A stretch of DNA of 64,000 nt from Astrothelium macrocarpum (lineage: Eukaryota > Ascomycota > Dothideomycetes > Trypetheliales > Trypetheliaceae), in NCBI GenBank assembly GCA_021030915.1, contig JAGEMR010000013.1:124001-188000 (forward strand). Direction: 5' to 3'. Below, piece by piece: positions 55,969-64,000 of the stretch (the stretch's first letter is position 1; each line of letters opens with the position of its first letter). Made by a program: the position numbers and the translations under genes. Under the pieces are notes generated by a model. It was not told the DNA's origin. It searched no databases and saw only the letters and a program-made list of their open reading frames with translations.

Positions 55969-58900
55969 GCGCCGTGCTGTGTATCCTACCTGTCCGATTT
56001 TTGACCGCCTGTGCCGCAAAGAGGCGCAGTTCACAAACAGAGTAAATGAACCAAATGAAGGAATTTTTGCGATTAGTAAAAGAGTGGCAAACTTTGTAAA
56101 AATCAGACAAGGCAAAGAAGAGTAAAATCTATTAAAAATCGGAAATGTTGATTCAAGTAGTGGGGCTATGCTTGTAAAATGGTTGCTGCTGTCGCAATAC
56201 TTGCAACAATTTTAGTGGCCCAACAATCCTCCACTGCCCAGTGCCCAAAAGGAATTTCATTCCCTGATATGTGTATACTCGGTGGCAAAAACCTGGAAAA
56301 CCTCGTAACGGGCCGTTCCTTACAATAGCTCATATCGTTACCCTGCAACAGCATTTGTGCCTCAAAGTCCGCTGCATCTTTAAGTCCTGCCACACTCGTC
56401 GAGTGACGTCCTATGCAGTCATATTCTGCATGCTTTGTCGAAAGATCACTAATACTACATGCCGGTTTTGACAATTCGACCTTTTTCCAGAACAATCTTT
56501 TCAGAATGATCGTCAGTGGAAGTGTTTCCTTGCCGCGGGCCGCACCGGGCAAGTTCGGAAGGATCTAAGACATCCTGACGCATTTCGGCCAGGAATGAAA
56601 ACAAACTTTGGCTTGGCAGGGCACAGAGACCAGATTGGCCATGTTTGTGGCTACCGGCCGGGCCGAAACACGTGTGGATCTTCAAGGCTGAACAGGGCCC
56701 ACTCGATAGGACATTGACGTATTTGCATGATTCAGCATGATTTGGCATGATTCAATAGCAGCCAAATACTGCAAAGGACGAGCATGGACTCACAACAGTA
56801 CCCAAAATGTGATGAAATTTTGTTGTGCACTCACACATTGACGGATAATGTAACGTTCTGGTCGTAACCCTAAACAAGCCCAGCAATTGGACTTTTGTCA
56901 AACGGTTTTGTGGCTGCCGTAAACATCTTTTTTGGTCGAACGGTACGGAAGTAGTACTTTGTCCGTGTCGCGCGGGGTTATTGGTTGGCTTAGGGAACCG
57001 TTTGGGGGCAGTCGAAGACGAAAACGCACTCAGCTGAGACTCAAAAGAGAGCGCACATCTGTCGGAGTTATCTCTGCTGATTGATTGATGAGGCATCTAC
57101 TGAAACTTGCAAAGCCTTGTTAAACTGGGTCCCCGATATCAGCTTCGATGTTGTAGATGTAACTCGGTGAAGAGCGCAGCTGGCGACTTCATTGGCAATA
57201 TTGGCGGTATTCGTTAGGTAATGGGTGCACGGATGTGATGGTGTTGGTGAGAAGGCAAATAGCCAAGACTTGACTCACACGTGGGCAGGACAAGCATCAT
57301 GGATGCCTTGGTAAGCAAATCTGTAACTTGGTCTGTCATTACGAAAGAGAGGGCTGCTGCTGCTGCCTTAGCGCCTGATTTCCAACAATCGATGCCTACG
57401 TCCGGTAACTCATAGAGCTGCATGCAATCGCAACCGAAGCAGCGTGGAAAAATAGGTTCCGCAAGATCATCACGCCCTGCAGCACGTCGACACACCCTGG
57501 TGGTGATGACAGTTTCGCGATGAGTCGGCCGGTGCACAGTAGTTCTTAGGATTATTCTCAGGATTATTCAACGCTGCTGCAGGTGATCCCGAAGATAACC
57601 ACAGCACACGTCATTTTGGCCGGAATGTAGGCAAGCGGAAGCTCAAATGTCGGTACACGAGACGGCAGTGGTGAAGAAGCCGAACTGGCGGGAGGGTGAA
57701 GTCTTGGGAGCTATACGAAGGCCAGCTGGACGAGCAGCTGCAGGCACTGATTGAATGTCCCCAAATTAGGCAGACTGGCCATTCCCGGATAAGAGATAGT
57801 GGATGGCCGCTAGCAGGCAGGGATGGATAAAAATATCGGTCAAGCACGCGCGGGACCAGGACCCGGTGCAGCGGACGGGGACCAAAGAAACGTGGGCAGC
57901 GTGGTACTGCAGCAAAATCGCTGTCAATCTGACGCAGGTACACCGCAGCTCCCACGAGACCTGTCGCTGACACCGATCCACTCTGACCTTGCTTTTTCGC
58001 TCTTGACCTTCTACTAGATGAAGACGGGATGAGCTTCAGCCCTAACCGCAGCCCAGGGGCTCTCATCTGCCTTTCCTTGTTTCAGAGCCACGCGGCTGGC
58101 ACTGACAAAGCACAACGCTTTTAGCACGCTCGCTCTGGTTGGTGGTACAGGAAATATTGCTGGGTGGGGAATCTGGTCGTAAAGCGCAGAGCCTCAGTGA
58201 CACTGGTATTTGCGGCGACAATGGTGACCGGCGCACGCGATTGGCCCACGCCTTATTTCTATTTGAGGCTACCTACCCGAGATGCACCCCAGACGATCGG
58301 CACAATCGTCCTAGGAATGACGGCAGGAGTCCAAACTTCTATATCGGATTCCAACGGGCGTACAGAGTCTATCGAGCAATACTAGCAATACTAGGTACCT
58401 CGACCGGGGCGGCGTCATGCAATACCTCTCCCGAAAACTTGTGAATCCCTGACAAAGGCAGGCTAAAAATTCCAACAAGGGTTTCCAGAACGATAGGCTT
58501 ATCGGCCAAGGCACTGGTTGCCGACAGCCACCATATTCGGCTGGGAAGGCTGACAGTCTCTCATTTTTTTTTCAACACCAAAATCTCACGGACCCTCACC
58601 AACAACCCAAGAACGCCAAGCAGCAGAATGCAGGCACCCCGGCCACGATGATGTTACCCAAGTATCGACGAACTCGAGAATGCGCAGCAAATTGGAAGCG
58701 CGCTTCTACCTAGCGCGGCGTGAAAACGACTAAGAACGACGGTCCGACGAGGAAGCGCCCGCGGCCAAAGCTGGACCCGACTTGCCCAAAAAAGGCTCAT
58801 GCCAGACCGGCAAAGGCGTTGCTGAGAGAGCTGCGCCGAACGCTTAGTGTGACTACAACTGTTTTCTGCACAAGAGATGCAGCGCTCACTAGCGGAGCTG

Positions 58901-59036
58901 ACAAGCCTAGGCTCCGCCCTGGGTGTGGCCCAGCAGCGTTGTTAGGTAGTAGCATGGCAGGAGAGAGCAACCTAACCCGATTACTGGCCGGTACGTACCT
59001 TATACAGCTGAGCCTCCCCGAAATGAACCATTCTGA
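55969..59036. promoter_or_regulatory. 3-kb gene-free region upstream of the micro-ORF locus
   Basis: Longest stretch without a supportable gene. Frames present (for example 57611-58066 minus and 58139-58444 plus) are compositionally biased and resemble nothing I know. It contains a TGACTCA directly abutting CACGTG (57271-57283), a triple gcatgatt repeat at about 56724-56752, and patches of GC-rich sequence. A long regulatory region or a noncoding transcript would fit; I see no direct proof. Confidence 0.4.
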
Positions 59037-59044
59037 TATATATA
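59037..59044 (+). promoter_or_regulatory. TATA box of the micro-ORF locus
   Basis: TATATATA followed by CGGCAC. The last ATG before the micro-ORFs (59067-59069) is only 23 bp downstream of it, and the pyrimidine-rich ATG-free leader begins right after. This suits a transcription start near 59070-59110. Confidence 0.5.
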
Positions 59045-59069
59045 CGGCACAACGGTTCGTCGGGAAATG

Positions 59070-59511
59070 CCTGGCTCATCACAAGTTTCAACAGGCATCA
59101 GTCCTTCCGAACCAAGCGACTCCAATCATTCGTTCTCAATCCGTTTTTTCTAATTTTCCTTGCCCTTTCTCGCCTTCCCGTCCTTGTCGATCGCATTTCA
59201 GTCACCCGCGGGTACAACCGTTTCAAACTACTGCTTTCGCACAAGGCAACGACTTCGGCCACCCGCCTTTTCCTGGGCATCAGTCATTCTACTACATATC
59301 AGGAGACGTATTTCTTGAACCAACATCCCACTTTCTCGACTTTCTATTTTCTTCCTTACCATCATCCACAATCTTTCTTAAAGAGTCAACAAGATCTATT
59401 CAAGTCTTCCTGTCTTATCAACTCTCTTCTGTCGTCTTCTCTCTCATAGTCCATCTCAAAGCTTTCAATATCAACTTCACCAACCTAACAATACCATTCA
59501 CATTTTTCGCC
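59070..59511 (+). other. ATG-free pyrimidine-rich leader
   Basis: 442 nt on the plus strand without a single ATG, rich in tttctt, cttcc and ttcctt tracts, the composition of long 5' UTRs of strongly expressed fungal genes. A possible intron end (ttctaattttcc to gcatttcag, acceptor at 59200-59201) is present, but no convincing donor was found between the TATA box and it. Confidence 0.6.
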
Positions 59512-59535
59512 ATGGGCCGCGACGGTTACAACTAA
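59512..59535 (+). CDS. Micropeptide 1, MGRDGYN
   Basis: A complete 7-codon ORF (ATG GGC CGC GAC GGT TAC AAC TAA). Start context cgcc-ATG-G fits the Kozak preference. It shares the C-terminal core GRDGYN-stop with the two ORFs that follow. Against micropeptide 3 the six core codons differ only at three third positions. The upstream frame is open for 271 codons, but that stretch crosses the TATA box and has leader composition, so I treat the ORF as starting here. Function unknown; no family recognised. Confidence 0.6.
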   Translation: MGRDGYN

Positions 59536-59698
59536 AGCGCTCTCGACCGCTCTCTTGGACGTGTTAATTATTACCATTTCCAATCGCTATCTTACTATCA
59601 CCTCAGCGCTCTTCGCCAGCTACATCCCTTCGAACCTCCTCAAAGCTGTACGATCAGCGACTATACAACTTCAGATTCACAGGCCCAAAATCGTCATC

Positions 59699-59722
59699 AT
59701 GGGTCGCGGCGGGTACAATTAA
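59699..59722 (+). CDS. Micropeptide 2, MGRGGYN
   Basis: A complete 7-codon ORF (ATG GGT CGC GGC GGG TAC AAT TAA), 163 nt after the stop of micropeptide 1 and in a different frame. No ATG lies in between. Against micropeptide 1 it has three synonymous third-position changes and one replacement (D to G). The surrounding nucleotides are unrelated, so similarity is confined to the peptide. Translation after micropeptide 1 would need reinitiation, or separate transcripts. Confidence 0.6.
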   Translation: MGRGGYN

Positions 59723-59842
59723 GCCGGCTCCACTCTCCTCGTGTTCGTCTTCGCTTCGAGCATCCCAACTTCAACATCACTGAAACAACAACATTGTTCG
59801 TTGATCCCAGTATCAACCTTCCAATCACATCACATCCTCAAA

Positions 59843-59878
59843 ATGGCATCCATGCTCGGACGTGACGGATACAACTAA
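59843..59878 (+). CDS. Micropeptide 3, MASMLGRDGYN
   Basis: An 11-codon ORF with start context caaa-ATG-G. A second in-frame ATG at 59852 would give MLGRDGYN. It ends GGA CGT GAC GGA TAC AAC TAA. It lies 120 nt after the stop of micropeptide 2, again with no intervening ATG. The core GRDGYN-stop equals that of micropeptide 1, using different codons for both Gly and Arg. An acidic or small residue at the fourth core position and invariant GYN-stop suggest the C-terminus is the functional part. Confidence 0.6.
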   Translation: MASMLGRDGYN

Positions 59879-60416
59879 AGATGCGGAGCGTGGGGTTGAG
59901 CTTGTACATATATGATGGGACGATTTGAGAACTACCATGGATTTCCCTCATTAGCGTTTTCCTTAGCAAGCGTTGCTTTTCCGGCATTGGGCGGAGTTTT
60001 AGGCTCAGGATTTTCTTTTGATTTTGCTGCTTTTTCTGGATCGGAGTTTTCACAATGGAGGCGCAAACGGTTAGGCGCTCGGGCGTTTCCTATAGATTGG
60101 ACACTGGCTCACTGCCCGGATTTTGATTTTCTTTTCTTCGTGTCTTTCGGGTTCCTTTCGGGTTTGGGATGGGAATAGACGGGGCATCAGGTTCACACCT
60201 TCACTTGACCAATTTCTTTTGTCTGCATATTAGAGTTGGGTCTCGCTCTCTAGCGGCATTGCACGGCGCTCTGGGATAATTATCTGTACGATTAGATGGA
60301 CGGTGGAAGACAGGGGGCTTTGAGAGCAGACCGCTGGCGGCATCTTAATAATCAAAACTAATTCTTCTCATTCTTTTCAACAATTTCATGCTCCTGTCCT
60401 ATCAAAATTCACAAAT
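59879..60416. other. Spacer between micro-ORF locus and MSS1
   Basis: Spacer of 538 bp convergent with MSS1. It probably holds the 3' UTR of the micro-ORF transcript. A Lys/Glu/Pro-rich open frame on the minus strand (about 59932-60110) ends in GNPW-stop but has no start or believable splice partner, so I do not call it. Confidence 0.4.
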
Positions 60417-62562
60417 TCATTTTCCAACACAGAACCTAAGGGTAGCGCAAAATGTTAGTAAACACTAATTTCAAGCATTGGACGCACAATGCCTAAAATG
60501 CATTATGCCCAAATTCACAATGCCTCGTTCAGGCACGAATTGGAAAAGGCAAAGAAAAAGAAAAAAAAAAAACACTCACTTTTCGAAAACTACGCCCAGG
60601 ACTTCTTCGACGTCACCTGACCCACCCTTACCGGTGATTTTAGCTAAGCAGTCTGCTGCAAGTCTTAAATCCTCTGCGGCAACAACGACGTCCAAGTCAT
60701 CTCCCACGCTTCCCATTTTATCTCTTATTGCATGTTCCTCTATTGGGAGGCCTATAAGAGAGTGATCCAAGTGCGTCATGCATGCATCGAGCAGGCGACG
60801 TTGGCGCTCGGTTGCCCCCAACGACTCTTGCCAGATTGATCCGTCAGACAACGGTGTTGCGCCCTCATCATCATCACCCACGATAGCGGCTGTCAGGTCC
60901 TGAAATTGCATAATCAAGCCGGTAAGCAGGGCTTGGATGCCGCCGGGATCGTGGGGAGTGGTGTCCGTTTTGGTGGAGGTTTCCGTGGGCGTTGACGCGG
61001 CCCGGCAAGAGATTTCGAAGATGCGGCCCGCCTGAACTTCGGGTAAAGCGTGTTGGACCAGACTGACCCAACCAGCTGGAGACGACGCCTTGTTGCGGAC
61101 GAGGTCGATCTTGTTGATTGCGACTACGACGTTGCTGCACCGCCGCGCTGTGTCGACCACTTCGGCGTCCAACGCGAGTTGGGGTGCGCCTGAAACATCA
61201 GCTCCACGCGACGACGATACCGACAGCACCACCAGCACGACATCCGATGCAAGCGCACGTTGTTTTGCCCGCCGCATGCCCTCCTGCTCGATCTCGCCCA
61301 CTTTCCCCACGTGATTATCGCCGGTTTCATGGTTACTTTTGCTGACTGTTCCCCGCTGCACATCACGCACGTTTCGTCTTGTTTCTTTGCCGCCCCTCCT
61401 CCTCAAACCCGCCGTGTCCCCCACCCGCACATACCACCCGCCCAAATCCAGGCCCACCTCCACCACGTCTCTCGTCGTTCCAGCCTCGTGACTCACGATC
61501 GCCGCCTCTCTGCCCACGATGCAATTCAGCAAGGAGCTCTTGCCCGCGTTCGGCGCCCCCAACAGCGCCAGGCTGATTCCGTTCCGCAGCAGCTCCCCTC
61601 TCATCGCATTCTGAATGTGTATCCGCATGCGCTCCCTCAGCCGGCGAACGCGCTCCGCGACGCCGTGCGCCAGCTGCCACGGAGCTTCGTCAAACTGCTG
61701 GTCTTCGGCGAAATCGATCAGCGCCTCCAGTTCCCCACGCGCGAGGAGCAGATCCTTCCGCCACGTTTCATATGTCGTAGCGAGCCGGTTCTCGGCACCC
61801 GTGCCGCGTACCGCCAGCCGTCGCTGCTGCTCGGTCGTTGCGGCCAGCGCGTCGCCGAGCGCTTCGACCTGCGGCAGCGAAAGCCGGCCGTTGAGAAAGG
61901 CGCGCCGTGTGAATTCGCCGGGTTCGGCATAGCGGATGGGCAGTGGCGCGTGGGTGGAGGTGGATGAGGAAGTGGGGAGGCAGCGCGGGATAGCGGCGAG
62001 CACGGCGCGAATGGTGGCAGCGCCGCCGTGGATGTGTAGCTCAAGGATGTCTTCACCGGTGAGGGTATTCGGAGAGGAAAAGTAGAGGACGAGAGCGGAG
62101 GAATCGAGGATAGATTCAGGGGTCGGAGGGTGGGACGGGTCGTAGAGGGTGCGGACAGCAGCATAGCGGGGTTTGGGAAGGGCGCGATTAGGGCAGAGGG
62201 AGAAATAGACCTATAGTCTGTTTTAGATTATAACATAGAGGAGATAGTTTGAGGCGTCGTACTTGACGACATGCCGAGCCGGATATTCTTATCACAGCAA
62301 TAGCGCCACGACCAGTGGCCGTGGATAATGCATAAATTGTTGGCTGGACGCTTTCATCTTCGATCTGAGAGCTGGTATGGAGCTGTTGTTTTGGGGATTC
62401 GTTCAAATTGACGAATAGCTTCAATCTTCCTGGGTTCGGATTTAGCACAGGGCGGCAAGACCAGCACCATGGAGCCTGTATGAAGCCATTGTGACGCGAT
62501 GGCAATGAAGAGATTGTTTTGAAGACATGGCGGGGAATAGACTTTCCGCCAATCTTCCACAT
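60417..62562 (-). CDS. MSS1: Mitochondrial tRNA-modification GTPase (MnmE/MSS1)
   Basis: Partner of MTO1 in 5-carboxymethylaminomethyl modification of the wobble uridine of mitochondrial tRNAs; 649 aa. Exons (minus) are 62562-62263, 62210-60580 and 60435-60417; introns are 52 and 144 nt. The N-terminus MWKIGGKSIPRHVFKTISSL is presequence-like. MnmE blocks follow: TIYALSTATGRGAIAVIRIS, KPRYAAVRTLYDP, GEDILELHIHGGAATIRAVL and RYAEPGEFTRRAFLNGRLSL. The GTPase motifs are LGAPNAGKSSLLN (G1), EAGTTRD (G2), DTAGLR (G3) and NKID (G4). A 19-nt last exon supplies the conserved catalytic end FCVGK. It is divergent from MAK16 with 220 bp between starts. Confidence 0.93.
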
Positions 62563-62782
62563 AAATTGATTCACGACCACGCGAACCTGGTGAATTGCGA
62601 CAATGGTTGCGAATTGAGGCGACCGAAATCAAGCTTCTCAAAATCCGGCGCTTGCCAACCTTTCGCCGACGTCAAAATCAAAAAAGTCCTCCACCATCAA
62701 AGCTCATCACCGCTCCGATATACATAAACCTTTGTCCTCGTCGAAATTTTTGACGACTGAGAAGGACGGGTAGCCGCAGGTC
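62563..62782. promoter_or_regulatory. MSS1-MAK16 bidirectional promoter
   Basis: A 220-bp spacer between divergent starts. CTCATC (PAC core GATGAG on the other strand, 62703-62708) and GAAATTTTT (RRPE-like, 62742-62750) lie 75 and 33 bp upstream of the MAK16 ATG. That is the pair known from yeast ribosome-biogenesis promoters. The matches are short and therefore tentative. Confidence 0.4.
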
Positions 62783-63908
62783 ATGGCATCTGATGAAGTT
62801 GTCTGGCAGGTTATCAACCAACAATTCTGCTCCTTCAAGCTCAAAACCACTAAAGACCGCACATTCTGCCGCAATGAGTACAACGTAACAGGTAACCCCT
62901 CCAAACCCAGCATTCCCCCAAATTTTACCAAAATCTAATATCAAACCCTCCTTCCCAGGTCTCTGCCTCCGTCAATCCTGCCCCCTGGCTAACTCCCGCT
63001 ACGCCACCGTCCGCGCACACCCCACCACCGGCGCTCTACACCTATACCTCAAAACAGCAGAACGCGCACACCTGCCCTCGCAATGGTGGGAGCGCATCCG
63101 CCTCCCTCAATCATACCCAGCCGCCCTGGCGCTCCTCGACAAGCACCTCGCATTCTGGCCAAAATTCCTCGTGCACCGATGCAAGCAGCGGTTGACGCGA
63201 TTGACGCAAGTGCGCATCCGCACGCGACGGTTAGCCAAGGAGGAGGAGCGGCTGGGTGAGCGGGTGGTGCCAAGGTTGGCGCCGAAGGTGCGGAGGAGGG
63301 AGGAGGGCAGGGAGAGGAAGGCGGAGGCCGCGGCGAAGGTGGAGAGGGCCATTGAGCGGGAATTGGTGGAGAGGCTGCGGAGTGGAGCGTATGGGAATAG
63401 GCCGTTGAATGTGGAGGAGGGGGTGTGGAGGAAGGTGATGAGGGGATTGGAGAGGGAAGGGGAGGGGGTGAGGGATGAGGATTTGGATGAGGGGGAGGAA
63501 GAGGAGGAGAGGAAGGAAGAGAGGGAGGTAGAGCGGGAGGTGGAGTATGTGAGTGATTTGGAAGGGGAGTCAGAGGAGGAGGATATTGGGGACTTGGAGG
63601 ATTGGTTGGGCGGCAGGAGTGATGAAGAGGAGACGGATGCGACTGAGGATGATGAGGATGCTGATGCAGGCGGAGACGCGAGTGAGAGTGGTGCGGAAGA
63701 AGGTGACGAGGATGTTGATGAGGATGAGGAAGATGAAGAAGACGAGGAGGCACTCACGAAGGCACTCAGTAATTTGAAACGAAAGAGGCCTACTACCAAA
63801 CCATCGAAACCAAGCAAGAAACCTACGAAAGGGAAAAAGGGCCCACAACGAGAAATCGAGTACGAGTACGAACGAGAACGACCGGCAAGGCAGACAGTAC
63901 TTGCTTAA
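62783..63908 (+). CDS. MAK16: Ribosome biogenesis protein Mak16
   Basis: Nucleolar factor for 60S ribosomal subunit assembly, 352 aa. Exons are 62783-62891 and 62959-63908 (intron 67 nt). The N-terminus is strongly conserved: MASDEVVWQVINQQFCSFKL, DRTFCRNEYNVTGLCLRQSC and PLANSRYATVRAHP, with the four-Cys pattern of the family. Then come LYLKTAERAHLPSQWWERI, FWPKFLVHRCKQRLTRLTQV and VVPRLAPKVRRREEGRE. The C-terminal third is a run of Glu/Asp interrupted by DIGDLEDWLGG and ends in a Lys-rich nuclear-signal-like block (KKPTKGKKGP), as in other Mak16 proteins. Confidence 0.96.
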
Positions 63909-64000
63909 ACTTCATACAAAAAAATTCAAGTGGACATCCCTGGCAAAATTCATGCGTTGCAGCAAGATCATTTTACTATTGCAGCTGAATGATACATTTG

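Noticed and set aside
57611..58066. 151-codon minus-strand frame in the 3-kb spacer
   Set aside because: Arg/Ser/Pro-biased composition, no domain pattern and no introns or family resemblance.
58720..59535. 271-codon open frame ending in the MGRDGYN peptide
   Set aside because: It crosses the TATA box and the pyrimidine-rich leader, has leader-like composition (Ser/Phe/Pro/Leu), and resembles no protein. Its only persuasive part is the last seven codons, which recur as independent ORFs downstream.
59932..60110. Minus-strand Lys/Glu/Pro-rich open frame ending GNPW
   Set aside because: No ATG, and the only nearby splice pair would make a 23-24 nt intron. Low-complexity composition makes chance likely. 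It would deserve a look if transcripts were found.
61260..61967. 235-codon frame antisense to MSS1
   Set aside because: Shadow of the GC-rich MnmE coding sequence with no recognisable domain.

Overview
The window reads as nuclear DNA of a filamentous ascomycete (Pezizomycotina). The genes are split by short introns with GTATGT/GTAAGT-type donors and CTAAC-like branch points. I placed 44 introns; most are 45-95 nt. Typical fungal single-copy genes are present: homoaconitase, 2-isopropylmalate synthase, topoisomerase II, HUS1, COG1, MAK16, a CPS1/DIP2-type protein and CYC2. I cannot assign class or genus. I found no complete transposon, tRNA, rRNA or CRISPR array. Exon coordinates were deduced by hand from splice signals, protein-family expectations and frame arithmetic; every spliced model closes in frame.

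Layout. 0.8-10 kb: MFS transporter, sucrase/ferredoxin-like (AIM32-type) protein, HemK/MTQ1 methyltransferase, class V aminotransferase, GT90 glycosyltransferase. 10.5-23 kb: a metabolic block with SER1 and LYS4 (divergent), COG1, LEU4 and a peroxisomal acyl-CoA thioesterase. 23-38 kb: a CPS1/DIP2-like protein of about 1838 aa, a mitochondrial DUF1640/MCUR1-like coiled-coil protein and TOP2. 38-44 kb: a DUF1989 protein with a large repeat-bearing insertion, a membrane glycoprotein and CYC2. 44.5-48.4 kb: a gene-sparse stretch with three secreted or GPI-anchored proteins. 49.7-56 kb: acid sphingomyelinase-like phosphodiesterase, FAD monooxygenase and HUS1. 56-60 kb: about 3 kb without conventional genes, followed by a locus of three micro-ORFs. 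60.4-64 kb: MSS1 (mitochondrial MnmE) and MAK16, divergently arranged.

The most unusual signal is at 59037-59878. A TATA box is followed by 442 nt without any ATG, then three separate tiny ORFs: MGRDGYN, MGRGGYN and MASMLGRDGYN, each ending in TAA. The shared core GR[D/G]GYN-stop is conserved while codon third positions differ and the flanks are unrelated. All four ATGs in this roughly 800-nt tract open one of these peptides. This looks like a polycistronic micropeptide gene, loosely comparable in architecture to insect tarsal-less/polished rice. I do not recognise the family.

Other points worth following: a 292-nt repeat-bearing intron in the MFS gene with a relative near 18.1 kb; a 30-residue in-frame tandem duplication in the AIM32-like protein; a thioesterase whose SKL peroxisomal signal lies on a separately spliced last exon; and an MnmE whose catalytic Cys motif lies on a 19-nt last exon.
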